A DNA stretch of 48,963 bases from Alphaproteobacteria bacterium 43-37 (GTDB lineage: Bacteria; Pseudomonadota; Alphaproteobacteria; 43-37): NCBI GenBank assembly GCA_001897475.1, contig MKSY01000025.1, forward strand, positions 1-48,963, given 5' to 3'. The notes beneath the pieces were generated by a model, which made no database searches, was not told the DNA's origin, and saw nothing but the letters and a program-made list of their open reading frames with translations. The position numbers were made by a program, and so were the translations under genes. Shown here piece after piece: positions 1 through 9,693 of this stretch (its first letter is position 1; each line of letters begins with the position of its first letter).

Positions 1-71
1 GAGTGCTCCTCTTCTCTAATCTTTATTAAAGGTAGCACTCACCTTTCCAATTTAGCGAAACTTATCGTACG

Positions 72-287
72 TTATCCTTGTAACTTTGAAACTTGACATT
101 TATAGGCTTCTCTTAGCTGCTGAGGAGAACTATTTGGGACAGCTAAGCATTCTTGGCTAACAGATTTATAAAATTCATCTAGCACCTGGTCAACGATAGC
201 GGATGCGGGAGCTGTTTGTGCCATTGCTACAGTGCTTAGCAACGCTGATGACAAAATGATGGCTGATAAAAGTGTTTTATGCCGCAT
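72..287 (-). CDS. small secreted protein, unknown function
   Basis: This encodes a 71-residue protein that I do not recognise. Residues 1-23 form a classical signal peptide: a basic start (MRHK), a hydrophobic core and an AMA cleavage motif before Gln24. The mature part would be only about 48 residues and holds two cysteines (Cys47 and Cys64), which could form a disulphide in the periplasm. An AAGGAAA ribosome-binding site lies just upstream of the ATG, which supports translation. It follows the rnj/DUF1467 end of the nuo gene string on the same strand but is separated from it by about 96 bp with a stem-loop, so it probably has its own promoter. Confidence 0.6.
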   Translation of the reverse strand: MRHKTLLSAIILSSALLSTVAMAQTAPASAIVDQVLDEFYKSVSQECLAVPNSSPQQLREAYKCQVSKLQG

Positions 288-337
288 TGGTGTTTTTCCT
301 TAAGTAGTGTTAAAGAGTCACATTATCCAATTAAGGC

Positions 338-370
338 ATTTTTGGGGGATTACAAGGCCCCCCTAAAAAT
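338..370. repeat. stem-loop between DUF1467 gene and small secreted protein gene
   Basis: Arms at 338-348 (ATTTTTGGGGG) and 358-370 (CCCCCCTAAAAAT) pair around a 9-nt loop, with a two-base irregularity. It lies just past the stop codon of the DUF1467 gene. A/T runs flank the G/C stem on both sides, but no clean T-tract follows the stem on either strand. A role as terminator of the nuo-rnj transcript is plausible but not certain. Confidence 0.45.
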
Positions 371-383
371 TGCTTATAAAAAC

Positions 384-614
384 CTATGCCCTCCACTTGG
401 CGACATAAACCAGAAGGTAATATGCGATTCCCCAAAGTGGAATCGATACAAGAGTCGTCCAAAGAAGCTTTTTGCCAATACGCGGTTTTTGAGGCGCACC
501 TGCATCCCAACCCACATCTGGCTCATCAACTCTTTGAACCCCCACTGGCAAAAGCATAAAGAAAAGAACCACCCAAATGCAAAGATACACCAGTGCTCCT
601 GAAATAATATCCAA
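384..614 (-). CDS. DUF1467-type small membrane protein
   Basis: This 76-residue protein has two predicted membrane helices (about residues 5-27 and 50-72) around a polar loop with a Pro/Arg segment (APQKPRIGKK). Architecture and position match the DUF1467 family that commonly follows coaX and rnj in Alphaproteobacteria; its function is unknown. The start codon is TTG, with AGGA 7 nt upstream, and it lies 8 nt after the RNase J stop codon, so the two genes are almost certainly cotranscribed. The family call rests on recalled sequence pattern and gene order. Confidence 0.75.
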   Translation of the reverse strand: MDIISGALVYLCIWVVLFFMLLPVGVQRVDEPDVGWDAGAPQKPRIGKKLLWTTLVSIPLWGIAYYLLVYVAKWRA

Positions 615-622
615 GCTTATTC

Positions 623-2284
623 CTATTTATCTTCCATAACATGCACAACGCAAACAGGCTTTTTACCTGTGTAAGTCATAATCTCTTGCCGCAAGAGAGC
701 ACGCACTTTTTCTTCAATAGTCGTCAATGAGGGTATATTTCCATCCATAGTCAACCCCTCATAACACATGAAGACGGCATCTTCTAAACGATCAAACATC
801 CCATCGTCCACTTCATAGACCCCCATACAATCAACATAGGCTTCTAGAAGCTCACCCTTTTTATCGATCCAAAGGGACGCGAGGACTACACCACTCATCA
901 TCAATTTGTGACGGTCTCGAAAGGTTTGGTGATTAAGTGGCACAACCTGATTACCATCTACGGCACAAGGAATAGCCTCAAACTCTTCAATAACCTCTAC
1001 TCCATCTTCCTTAATGCTCAGCGCCTGACCATTTTGAGGTATGAAGGTATAAGAAACACCCAATTCTTCGGCAATACGAGCATGAGCTTTCATATGGCGA
1101 TGCTCACCATGCACTGGAATGCAGATACGTGGTTTCAACCATTTATAGAGCTCTTTTAAGTCATCTTGGCTGGGGTGACCAGAAACATGCAAGCTCGTTC
1201 CTCGTGGCGTAATAATATGGACCCCCAGGCGAGACAAGTGATTACGTACCTTTGAAACCTCAATTTCATTTCCTGGAATAACCCGAGATGAAAAGATTAC
1301 AACATCACCAAAGGCTAATTTTACCCTAGGGTGTTGGCCCGTAGCCATCTTAAACAAGGCAGACCTGGGCTCTCCTTGGCTTCCTGTGCAAACAACAAGA
1401 CGCTCAGAAGGAGCAATACTATTAAAATCATCCTCATCATATACGGCTGGTAGATTTTTCAAGTACCCGCTGCTTTGAGCAGCATCCAGCATTTTCCATA
1501 ATGATCGACCAACAATAACGGGCTTACGTCCATGCTCATGGGCCGCATGCACAATGCTTTCAAGACGTGCGACATTAGAAGCAAAACAGGTAATAGCAAC
1601 CGTCTGCTTGTGCCCCGCAATAGCATGACTAATTTCGTGACGCGCTTCCATTTCAGAGGGCGTAGATCCTTCTTCCAGCGCATTGGTAGAGTCACTGACA
1701 ACCGCCAGTATTCCTTCTTTTGCGAAAGATTCAATAGCCTTCCAATCCGTGCTCTCACCAATAAGAGGATTTGGATCAAGTTTCCAGTCACCCGTATGAA
1801 AAATATTTCCTTTGGGCGTGCGAATGGCTAAAGCATTCGGCTCCAAAATGGAATGTGTCATTGTTATCAACTGAATGTCAAATGGGCCAAGGTCAAATCG
1901 AGCATTCAAGGAAAGCGTATGCAAGATACTATCGTCAATATATGCTTCCATAAGCTTACGCTTAATCAGGATTGAGGTAAAAGGTGTAGCATAAATTGGA
2001 CACTGAACTTTTTCCCATAAATAAGGAATTGCTCCAATATGATCTTCATGCCCATGGGTAGCTACGATTCCAAGAATATTTTTTCCTTCTAAATACCGAA
2101 TGCTTGGAACAATAAGGTCAATACCTAGCTTATGCCCAAAGGTCATTCCCATATCAACAATAATCCACTGGTTTTGATAACCATACAGATTGAGATTCAT
2201 GCCAATCTCGCCGGAACCTCCTAAAGGAACAAAAACTAATTTCTGACTTTTCAAAATATTCTCTCTAATTATGTTTAAGAACAA
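623..2284 (-). CDS. rnj: ribonuclease J
   Basis: This 553-residue metallo-beta-lactamase/beta-CASP ribonuclease would act in RNA maturation and decay in the cytoplasm. The zinc-binding HGHEDH motif is at residues 77-82. Further metal or nucleotide motifs are HTGDW, VSDSTNA, HVSGHPSQDD and PVHGEHRH, in family order. The length is normal for RNase J. The start overlaps the end of coaX by 10 bp, so translation is coupled. RNase J next to coaX, birA and nuoN is the usual alphaproteobacterial arrangement. An annotation as a generic beta-lactamase-fold hydrolase would be less specific. Confidence 0.93.
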   Translation of the reverse strand: MFLNIIRENILKSQKLVFVPLGGSGEIGMNLNLYGYQNQWIIVDMGMTFGHKLGIDLIVPSIRYLEGKNILGIVATHGHEDHIGAIPYLWEKVQCPIYATPFTSILIKRKLMEAYIDDSILHTLSLNARFDLGPFDIQLITMTHSILEPNALAIRTPKGNIFHTGDWKLDPNPLIGESTDWKAIESFAKEGILAVVSDSTNALEEGSTPSEMEARHEISHAIAGHKQTVAITCFASNVARLESIVHAAHEHGRKPVIVGRSLWKMLDAAQSSGYLKNLPAVYDEDDFNSIAPSERLVVCTGSQGEPRSALFKMATGQHPRVKLAFGDVVIFSSRVIPGNEIEVSKVRNHLSRLGVHIITPRGTSLHVSGHPSQDDLKELYKWLKPRICIPVHGEHRHMKAHARIAEELGVSYTFIPQNGQALSIKEDGVEVIEEFEAIPCAVDGNQVVPLNHQTFRDRHKLMMSGVVLASLWIDKKGELLEAYVDCMGVYEVDDGMFDRLEDAVFMCYEGLTMDGNIPSLTTIEEKVRALLRQEIMTYTGKKPVCVVHVMEDK

Positions 2285-3063
2285 ACTCGGTTATAAAACA
2301 CCCAAAGCCCTTTGAATAGCAATTCTTCATCAATAATAGATATTTCTTCGGATTCAATGTTAGTAATATAGCCACCAGTGCCAATAACCTGGATATCAGT
2401 GAGCGGTACATGTAGCGTTTTATGCAGATAGTGCCGAGAGACCTTGGCTAGATTAGAAACCATGCCTGAATGCCCAAAGTACATACCAGCGTTAATGGCA
2501 TCAAATGTATTTTTGCCAATCACAACCACCGGTTTTTTAAAAAACATCACAGGTAATTGGGCACCATTTTGACATAGCGCTAAAAGTGATGTTTTAAAAC
2601 CCGGCGCAATCAACGCTCCGACAAAATTGCCATCCTGGTCAACTAATGTTGATGTGGTTGCCGTGCCACAATCTATAATAACCGATGGTTTTCGCCCATA
2701 ATGCTCATAGGCTCCAATCGCATTGGCTAACAAGTCACTACCAACTCCAGCAGGGTTCTCAAGCAAAACCGATAGCCCCAACTTTGGATGCAATGCAGAA
2801 AGTGTGGTAAAACAATCTGGAAAATTTGCTACGGCAAACTGAGAGAGATTATAAAAAGTTTCTGGAACAACCGAAGCGATAACGCAATAAGTCAGCGACG
2901 TAAATGGAATACCGCGTGCAGCTAAGAGAGGCGCGAGCCATGAATAATATTCATCACTTGTCCAAAAAGGATTGTTATGACAGGCAAAAGTACAAATGAT
3001 TTTCCCATCTTTCGCAACAGCAAAATTGATCATTGTATTACCAGATTTAATCAAAAGAATCAC
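2275..3063 (-). CDS. coaX: type III pantothenate kinase, phosphate-loop Asp replaced
   Basis: CoaX phosphorylates pantothenate as the first step of coenzyme A synthesis. This 262-residue protein keeps the family layout: N-terminal GNT loop (residues 8-10), a DCGTATT motif in place of DFGTATT, GALIAPG, and a C-terminal GTGG. The start is GTG, overlapping the birA stop codon as GTGA. One thing is odd: the phosphate loop normally reads D-x-G-N-T near residue 6, but here it is K-S-G-N-T, so the conserved Asp is replaced by Lys6. That may impair catalysis, or the gene may be decaying. Family assignment is firm; activity is not. Confidence 0.85.
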   Translation of the reverse strand: MILLIKSGNTMINFAVAKDGKIICTFACHNNPFWTSDEYYSWLAPLLAARGIPFTSLTYCVIASVVPETFYNLSQFAVANFPDCFTTLSALHPKLGLSVLLENPAGVGSDLLANAIGAYEHYGRKPSVIIDCGTATTSTLVDQDGNFVGALIAPGFKTSLLALCQNGAQLPVMFFKKPVVVIGKNTFDAINAGMYFGHSGMVSNLAKVSRHYLHKTLHVPLTDIQVIGTGGYITNIESEEISIIDEELLFKGLWVFYNRVCS

Positions 3064-3788
3064 GCCATAATCTCCCCTGCAACAAGGCTTTTAACTTCTC
3101 CATTTATATCTTGAACAATGAGAGCACCATCATCACCAATGGTCTGGAATATGTATTTTTCCTCTTTAGGATGCTTCACCAAGATTTCCTCACCGCTTTG
3201 CACAAAGTGTCGATTTAGCCATTGCTCGCGAACATTTTTAAATTCGTGACGATGCCAGCTAAAATAATTTTGATAAATTTGACGCAGGATACGCGTTAAA
3301 ACAGTTGCTATTGAAGCATTAATCTCTGTTTCAGCCAACAATGACGTAGTCTTATTACCTTCCACTTGTGGCGCTGAGCGAACGTTAACACCAATTCCAA
3401 TGATCAATCCATAGGCGCCTTCGCCGTCAGAGATAACCTCAAGTAATGTCCCTGCGATTTTCGCTCCCTCCACTAAAACATCATTCGGCCACTTAACTTG
3501 AACTTTCTTGGCTTGATCAATAAATGATTCAAGCCCCATGGCAATTGATAAGGATGCAATATAGGTAAACAAAGCCATTTGATGGCTTGGACATGATGGC
3601 TTTAGAAATAATGAGAAATACAAGTTACCCACTGGGGATTCCCATGCCCTCCCCTGCCGCCCACGGCCTTCTGTTTGCTCAAGAGCCACCACAACCAATC
3701 CTTGTTTTGTGTTGCGATCCACATGAGACTTAAGCCAGGCGTTTGTACTATCTACACTTTGCAGCCTATATACCTTAAAGGTAAGCAT
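3060..3788 (-). CDS. birA: biotin--[acetyl-CoA-carboxylase] ligase
   Basis: This 242-residue enzyme activates biotin as biotinyl-AMP and attaches it to the biotin carboxyl carrier protein. The adenylate-binding motif GRGRQGR is near residues 41-47, followed by KWPNDV (about 99-104) and the GIGVNV segment. It starts directly with the catalytic domain and lacks the DNA-binding N-terminal domain of E. coli BirA, so it should be a ligase only, not a repressor. It sits 11 bp downstream of nuoN and overlaps coaX. Confidence 0.92.
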   Translation of the reverse strand: MLTFKVYRLQSVDSTNAWLKSHVDRNTKQGLVVVALEQTEGRGRQGRAWESPVGNLYFSLFLKPSCPSHQMALFTYIASLSIAMGLESFIDQAKKVQVKWPNDVLVEGAKIAGTLLEVISDGEGAYGLIIGIGVNVRSAPQVEGNKTTSLLAETEINASIATVLTRILRQIYQNYFSWHRHEFKNVREQWLNRHFVQSGEEILVKHPKEEKYIFQTIGDDGALIVQDINGEVKSLVAGEIMA

Positions 3789-3799
3789 TGGATAGCAAC

Positions 3800-5284
3800 C
3801 TAATTTGTGAAAATTGTCATAGATGCATTACGGGTGCATTTAAGAAGGAGTTCAGGTGTTACAGAAAGAATCGTAAGCCCACCTATCGTCAAAACGAGAA
3901 CCACTTTGGCAGATAAAAACTTGATTGTTTGAAAATAGCCAGCATCTGTCTCAATAGCTGTAGGCGCATCAAAATACATAACTTTTATGATTCGGATATA
4001 ATAGAATGCGCTAATAACGCTGCTTAAAATGACCAACGCTGGTACCCAGATATGCCCTGTCTCCACGATGGCAAAAATAATATAGAATTTTGCAAAAAAG
4101 CCTGCAAAAGGTGGAATACCTGCAAACGAAAACATAAGCCCAGCTATAATGGCCGCTAATAGCGGATGCGTACGATTAAGGCCCTTAAGATTATGTATTG
4201 CCTTAATCTCTTTACCTTCTTTTTTCAGCACTAATAGGCATATAAAGAACCCAAGAGTCATCAAGACATAAACCATCATGTAATAGAATGCTGCCTGCAA
4301 ACCTGCTTCATTTTGAGCAATCACACCTAAAAGCACAAAACCGATATGGCTTATCGAGCTGTAGGCGAACAACCTCTTGAGATGTGTTTGCATGACACCT
4401 GCAATAGCGCCCCAGAAAGCAGAAGCTAATGCCATAAATATCAAGGGCTTTTCAAAAACAGGAAAGAGATTGGAAAACGGTTCCAGCAACAACCTGTACA
4501 GCATAAACACAGCAGCTAACTTTGGTACAGAGGCAAAATACGCTGTCACAGGCGTTGGAACACCATCATAAACATCTGGTGCCCACATGTGAAAAGGAAC
4601 AGCAGAAATTTTAAACGCTAAACCAGCTAACATGATGATGACGCCAAACTGCAACCCTAAACTATTAAATCCTGGAGTAACCTCTCTCAAGGTATCTGAC
4701 AGGGCTTCAAAATTCGTAACACCCGTAAACCCATAAATAAGAGAGAAGCCATATAAAATGATCGCTGAAGAAAGAGCTCCAAGAATAAAGTACTTCATAG
4801 CCGCTTCTTGCGCACGTCCATCTTCACGGCTCATTGCGGCAATCACATAAATACAAAGGCTTTGCAATTCAAGGCCTAAAAATAGCGTGAGCAGATCGCT
4901 AGCTGAAACCATTATCATCATGCCGCAAGTAGCAAACATAACCAATACAGGCAGCTCAGCCTTTTCAAGATCATACCTCTCTAAATTGTTTGAGAATAAC
5001 AATAACGCCAAAAATGCACTCAACAGAATGAACCCTTTAGCTAAAACTGTGTACCAGTCCAAGGCATATTGCCCATTAAACAAAACATGATCTTGCCCAT
5101 CGAATGCAAAAAGACAAACGAAAGAAACTCCTATTCCAAATAGGGCCAACATGAGATTAAACGAAGCTTTGCAGGAGCCATCTTCCCCTTTTGCAAATGC
5201 GGCATAAAGCAGACCTATGATGGCAAAAATAACAAGAATGATTTCACTTGAGAGCGACCACAATTCAAAAAGACTAGGCAGCAT
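3800..5284 (-). CDS. nuoN: NADH-quinone oxidoreductase subunit N
   Basis: NuoN is one of the three antiporter-like membrane subunits of respiratory complex I that move protons as quinone is reduced. The 494-residue protein is almost entirely hydrophobic with about 14 predicted helices. It carries conserved lysines on transmembrane segments and the stretch around AFAGIPPFAGFFAKF near residues 395-410 that is typical of NuoN. The ATG lies 2 nt after the nuoM stop codon. It is the last nuo gene of the operon. Confidence 0.96.
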   Translation of the reverse strand: MLPSLFELWSLSSEIILVIFAIIGLLYAAFAKGEDGSCKASFNLMLALFGIGVSFVCLFAFDGQDHVLFNGQYALDWYTVLAKGFILLSAFLALLLFSNNLERYDLEKAELPVLVMFATCGMMIMVSASDLLTLFLGLELQSLCIYVIAAMSREDGRAQEAAMKYFILGALSSAIILYGFSLIYGFTGVTNFEALSDTLREVTPGFNSLGLQFGVIIMLAGLAFKISAVPFHMWAPDVYDGVPTPVTAYFASVPKLAAVFMLYRLLLEPFSNLFPVFEKPLIFMALASAFWGAIAGVMQTHLKRLFAYSSISHIGFVLLGVIAQNEAGLQAAFYYMMVYVLMTLGFFICLLVLKKEGKEIKAIHNLKGLNRTHPLLAAIIAGLMFSFAGIPPFAGFFAKFYIIFAIVETGHIWVPALVILSSVISAFYYIRIIKVMYFDAPTAIETDAGYFQTIKFLSAKVVLVLTIGGLTILSVTPELLLKCTRNASMTIFTN

Positions 5285-5286
5285 TG

Positions 5287-6804
5287 CTATTCATTTCCTT
5301 CTTGTTTAATGGTTCTCATACTCGTTTCCTTAATTGGCTTTAGTATTTCCACAACTTTTAATTCGCTCATCTTCAGGACAACTGATGGGTAAATCCCCAT
5401 AACTAGAATCAGGCCAGCCAATGGATACAATATAATACTTTCACGCAAAGATATGTCCTTCATATCCAAAAGCTTTTTATTGGTACTCTTGCCAAAGATG
5501 ACCCGCTTTGTCAGATACAGCATGTAAACCGCACCTGTAATCATGGAAAGAGCAAGAAGCCATGTCATCCAACCACTCACCTGGATGCTACCCAAGAGCA
5601 CCAAGAATTCTGCCACAAAGCCACTTGTTCCAGGCAATCCAACTGATGCCATGGTAAACAACACAAACAAAACTGCATATCTTGGCATTAGCAAGGCAAG
5701 CCCATTGTAAAAAGCAATTTCCCTTGTGTGCATACGGTCGTATATCACACCCACACATAAGAATAACGCACTGGATATCAAACCATGGCTAATCATTTGA
5801 GCCATTGCGCCTTGAAGTCCATTAATATCAAACGTAAAAATCCCCATCGTAACAAACGCCATATGCGCTACTGAAGAGTACGCTATGAGCTTCTTAATAT
5901 CCTCCTGCACCATCGCAACAAGAGCTGTGTAAACTGCGGCGATTAGGCTCAACGTGTAAACAAGCGGGGCAAAGTATAACGAAGCATCTGGAAACATCGG
6001 AAGTAAGAAACGGATGAAACCATATCCACCCATTTTAAGAAGAACGCCAGCCAAAATAACAGAGCCTGATGTTGGGGCTTCCACATGGGCATCCGGCAAC
6101 CATGTGTGAACAGGCCACATGGGCATTTTAACTGCAAAAGACATAAAAAATGCAAGCCACAGCCACCTTTGCCATTCAAAACTGAATGTTTTTCCTGTGA
6201 TATCAATCATGCTGGTTGTGCCAATTTCACTGGTCATTGCTAAAATTGCCACAAGCATCAGTAGAGAGCCAGCCAGGGTGTAGAGGAAAAACTTAAAGGC
6301 CGCATAGACCCTTCGCTCGCCCCCCCAAATCCCAATGATAAAGTACATGGGTATCAAAACTGCTTCGAAGAAAATGTAAAAAACCACAAGATCCGTTGCT
6401 AAGAAAGTCCCCAAAACCAGAGCTTCTAACAATAAAAACATAAGCAGATATGCTTTCACCTTCTGTTCAATGGAATGCCAACTCATGAGAATACACAAGG
6501 GCGTAAGGAAGGTTGTCAGCAGAACAAAAGGCAATGATAACCCGTCTAAACCAAGTGAAAAAGCAGTATGAAATTGTTGAACCCAGCTATAGCTTTCTAC
6601 CAATTGATAATCCGTTAGCTGCGGATTAAATTGCCCCCAGGTCACTAAAGCAATAAGCAGATTTGTAAGGCTAACCCAAAGAGCAACTCTCTTCGCGTTT
6701 CTTTCTACAACAGCATTCTCACCACGCATAAGCAATATAAATAACGCTCCAAAAAGCGGCAGAACAATCATTAAACTTAAGAGAGGAAACCCATGTATCG
6801 TCAT
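5287..6804 (-). CDS. nuoM: NADH-quinone oxidoreductase subunit M
   Basis: NuoM is the second antiporter-like subunit of complex I, about 505 residues and highly hydrophobic. The helix with the conserved Glu (FFEAVLIPMYFIIG) and the proton-channel segment around PMWPVHTWLPDAHVEAPTSG are both visible. I chose the ATG at 6804, which overlaps the nuoL stop codon as ATGA. An ATG 33 bp further upstream would add 11 unusual residues inside nuoL. The gene is embedded in the nuo operon between nuoL and nuoN. Confidence 0.95.
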   Translation of the reverse strand: MTIHGFPLLSLMIVLPLFGALFILLMRGENAVVERNAKRVALWVSLTNLLIALVTWGQFNPQLTDYQLVESYSWVQQFHTAFSLGLDGLSLPFVLLTTFLTPLCILMSWHSIEQKVKAYLLMFLLLEALVLGTFLATDLVVFYIFFEAVLIPMYFIIGIWGGERRVYAAFKFFLYTLAGSLLMLVAILAMTSEIGTTSMIDITGKTFSFEWQRWLWLAFFMSFAVKMPMWPVHTWLPDAHVEAPTSGSVILAGVLLKMGGYGFIRFLLPMFPDASLYFAPLVYTLSLIAAVYTALVAMVQEDIKKLIAYSSVAHMAFVTMGIFTFDINGLQGAMAQMISHGLISSALFLCVGVIYDRMHTREIAFYNGLALLMPRYAVLFVLFTMASVGLPGTSGFVAEFLVLLGSIQVSGWMTWLLALSMITGAVYMLYLTKRVIFGKSTNKKLLDMKDISLRESIILYPLAGLILVMGIYPSVVLKMSELKVVEILKPIKETSMRTIKQEGNE

Positions 6805-8738
6805 ACTTTTGTCCAAACACCGCTGTAAAGTTGCCATACTGTTAACAAGATCACGCCTAGCAGGAACACTATCGCATATTGATAAACATATCCTGACTGA
6901 AACCGACTCAATTTAAGGGCAAATCGATCCACCGTTTTGGCCATACCATCGGGCAAAAACGGATCGATGACCCCTTGATCACCTTTTTTCCAAAACATAA
7001 ATCCTAAGCACCACACTGGCTTAACCATCATCTGGTGATAGAGCTCGTCAAAATACCATTTATGAAACAAGAAATTATACAAGCTAGGATAGCTTGTCGC
7101 TAACTTCAATGGTAGCTGCGTTTGTTTGATATACATAAACCATGCCAACAAAAAGCCAGTAATCCCAGCCAACAGCGGCATCTTCGTCACCCAAATGGGC
7201 AAATGGTGGATAATTTCAGCCACATCATGGTTAGGCAGGATAGTAATGCAGCCACGCCAAAATGCTTCTTGGCTACTAAAAAGTCCATGAGCAAACATAC
7301 CTGCAAAAACGGACCCTATCGCTAAAACAAACAATGGGATGATCATAACAGGCGGTGATTCATGAACCCGGGCCATCACCTGCTCATCAGCTCGAGCCTT
7401 GCCATGAAATGTCAAAAACATCAGCCGCCAAGAATATAACGCTGTCATTGCAGTTGCCATAATCCCAACCACAAAAACCATTTTACTGACTGGCAGTGAC
7501 GAAGCAAAAACAGATTCCAAAATCAAATCTTTTGAGTAATAGCCAGCCATGAGTGGAAAGCCTGTAAGCGCCAATGTGCCCACCCACATCATAGCATAGG
7601 TCATGGGGATAGATCTCCAAACACCGCCCATTTTCCGCATATCTTGCTCATCACACAACGCATGGATCACTGACCCAGCGCCTAAGAAAAGGAGCGCTTT
7701 AAAAAATGCATGAGTAAATAAATGGAACATAGCCGCATGATAAGCTGAAACTCCCACAGCAAAAAACATAAACCCAAGCTGGCTACACGTTGAATAAGCA
7801 ATCACCCGCTTAATATCATTTTGTGTAATAGCCACAGTACCTGCAAAAAATGCAGTCAGCGCACCTAAACAGGCAATCACCATCAACCCTACTTCACTCA
7901 ACTCCACAACCGGTGACATACGGACCAGCATAAAGACCCCAGCGGTAACCATCGTCGCCGCATGGATAAGGGCCGACACAGGTGTTGGACCCTCCATAGC
8001 ATCCGGCAGCCAAACATGCAGCCCAAGTTGCGCCGATTTGCCAGACGCCCCTACTAACAGGAGTAATACTATCGCTGTAGCTGCCTGAATGTGGATACCT
8101 AAAAAGCTCCATTGTGTATGGCTGATTAGATCAATTTTTGAAAAAATAACATCAAAATCCAAACTTCCCGTAACCACATAAATCAAAAGGAGCCCTAATG
8201 CAAAGCTCACATCACCTATTCTGTTAACAACAAAAGCCTTCATTGCCGCTGCGTTGGCAGATTCTTTTTCATACCAAAAACCGATTAAAAGGTAGGAAGC
8301 AAGACCAACGCCTTCCCAACCAAAAAATAGCTGCAATAAGTTAGACGCCGTAACCAACATCAACATGAAAAAAGTAAATAAGCCTAAATATGCTAAAAAT
8401 CTTGGAACAGACGGATCATGGTGCATATACCCAATAGAATAGACATGAACCATGGATGAAACACTGGTTACAACCAGAACCATAATCGCACTTAAGGTAT
8501 CAAACTTTAAGTTCCAAGAGGCAGAGAATGTTGGGGAGCTAACCCAATCCATTAAATGGAAAACCTCAGCCTTTCCCAGCACCGCAACCTTATAAAACAC
8601 CATGCTTCCGCAAATGGCAGATAAAATTACTAAACTCGCGCTAATCCATGCCGCCCCCTGATCTTTTAGTTTCGATCCAAAAAGACCAAGGATGATGAAG
8701 CTGATTAAAGGTAAAAATATGGACGCTAAATATATCAT
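6801..8738 (-). CDS. nuoL: NADH-quinone oxidoreductase subunit L
   Basis: NuoL is the distal antiporter-like subunit of complex I and has the long lateral helix. The 645-residue length matches the family. Visible landmarks are GWEGVGLASYLLIGFWYE (about residues 142-159), LHVWLPDAMEGPTPVSALIHAATMV in two adjoining segments (about 240-265), and a C-terminal amphipathic stretch followed by a final membrane anchor. It starts 2 nt after the nuoK stop codon and overlaps nuoM. Confidence 0.96.
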   Translation of the reverse strand: MIYLASIFLPLISFIILGLFGSKLKDQGAAWISASLVILSAICGSMVFYKVAVLGKAEVFHLMDWVSSPTFSASWNLKFDTLSAIMVLVVTSVSSMVHVYSIGYMHHDPSVPRFLAYLGLFTFFMLMLVTASNLLQLFFGWEGVGLASYLLIGFWYEKESANAAAMKAFVVNRIGDVSFALGLLLIYVVTGSLDFDVIFSKIDLISHTQWSFLGIHIQAATAIVLLLLVGASGKSAQLGLHVWLPDAMEGPTPVSALIHAATMVTAGVFMLVRMSPVVELSEVGLMVIACLGALTAFFAGTVAITQNDIKRVIAYSTCSQLGFMFFAVGVSAYHAAMFHLFTHAFFKALLFLGAGSVIHALCDEQDMRKMGGVWRSIPMTYAMMWVGTLALTGFPLMAGYYSKDLILESVFASSLPVSKMVFVVGIMATAMTALYSWRLMFLTFHGKARADEQVMARVHESPPVMIIPLFVLAIGSVFAGMFAHGLFSSQEAFWRGCITILPNHDVAEIIHHLPIWVTKMPLLAGITGFLLAWFMYIKQTQLPLKLATSYPSLYNFLFHKWYFDELYHQMMVKPVWCLGFMFWKKGDQGVIDPFLPDGMAKTVDRFALKLSRFQSGYVYQYAIVFLLGVILLTVWQLYSGVWTKV

Positions 8739-8740
8739 TA

Positions 8741-9046
8741 TTATCCCTTTAATTCCTGATCTTGCAAGATATTCACTGTCTGTCGACGACGGAAATAAAC
8801 CACCAAAATCGCTAAGCCAATAGCGGCCTCAGCTGCCGCAATAGTTAAAATAAAAATGCTAAACACTTGCCCAACAAGGTCATTCAGAAAGCTTGAGAAC
8901 GTAACAAAATTAATGTTAACGGCTAAAAGCATAATCTCAATGGACATCAAGATCACGATGATATTGCCTGTATTCAAAAAGATACCTACCACCCCAGTGC
9001 TAAAAAGCGCTGCGGCAAGGATCAGATAATAACTCATCTCGATCAT
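8741..9046 (-). CDS. nuoK: NADH-quinone oxidoreductase subunit K
   Basis: NuoK is a three-helix membrane subunit of complex I involved in proton transfer. The 101-residue protein has the conserved glutamates in its second and third helices ([11 protein letters not shown] and [11 protein letters not shown]) that form part of the charged axis. The start overlaps the nuoJ stop codon by 4 bp. Length and position between nuoJ and nuoL are normal. Confidence 0.96.
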   Translation of the reverse strand: MIEMSYYLILAAALFSTGVVGIFLNTGNIIVILMSIEIMLLAVNINFVTFSSFLNDLVGQVFSIFILTIAAAEAAIGLAILVVYFRRRQTVNILQDQELKG

Positions 9047-9657
9047 AGGCGAACTCCTTTCCCTTTCTCAGGATTAACCAATGTTACGGCATCTTGAGGA
9101 TTACGTTGAAGCTGACGGCTGATGCTCTGCCTCTTCGAAGTAGCTTGATCCTTCAGCGTCAAAACAATAGCACCAATAATAGCCACCAGAAGCACCAAGC
9201 CTGCCAATTGGAATACAAAGAAATAGTCCGTATAGAGTATATCTCCTATAGCATGGGCATTTGTTCGTCCCGGGGTTATAGGATGTGATAAAATTTCATG
9301 AGTATTTGATGCTGATTGCCAATTCATATAGAGGAAGCCAAGTTCCACGACTAATACAAGCCCAACTAATATACCAATGCTTTTGTAGCGCGATGCTTCT
9401 TGCTTGATGACGCCAAGATGCAAATCAAACATCATAACAACGAACAGAAATAAGACAGCTACAGCCCCCACATAAACAATAACGAGCGACATAGCTAGCA
9501 GTTCCGCTCCAAGCAAAACAAAAATTCCTGCCGCATTGAAAAAACACAAGATAAGGAATAGTACTGAATGTACAGGGTTTCGAGCAGAAATAACCATTAC
9601 TGCTGAGCTTAAAAGCACCACTGAGAACAAAAGAAACGTTAGAAAAACAACACTCAC
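9043..9657 (-). CDS. nuoJ: NADH-quinone oxidoreductase subunit J
   Basis: NuoJ is a five-helix membrane subunit of complex I near the quinone and E-channel. The 204-residue protein shows [12 protein letters not shown] at the first helix end and the conserved [18 protein letters not shown] segment (about residues 60-77), which holds the pi-bulge helix of the family. The C-terminal 40 residues are polar and lie in the cytoplasm. It follows nuoI after 36 bp. Confidence 0.95.
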   Translation of the reverse strand: MSVVFLTFLLFSVVLLSSAVMVISARNPVHSVLFLILCFFNAAGIFVLLGAELLAMSLVIVYVGAVAVLFLFVVMMFDLHLGVIKQEASRYKSIGILVGLVLVVELGFLYMNWQSASNTHEILSHPITPGRTNAHAIGDILYTDYFFVFQLAGLVLLVAIIGAIVLTLKDQATSKRQSISRQLQRNPQDAVTLVNPEKGKGVRL

Positions 9658-9693
9658 AACTCTTAACCTTCGCCTAAATAAAACACCTGTATT

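Noticed and set aside
1..40. Inverted pair GAGTGCT (1-7) and AGCACTC (34-40), reminiscent of the CIRCE heat-shock operator
   Set aside because: The arms are in the opposite order and 26 nt apart, whereas CIRCE is TTAGCACTC-N9-GAGTGCTAA. The left context is cut off by the window edge.
338..370. Calling the stem-loop a standard intrinsic terminator
   Set aside because: No T-tract follows the stem on either strand, so it is listed only as a stem-loop.
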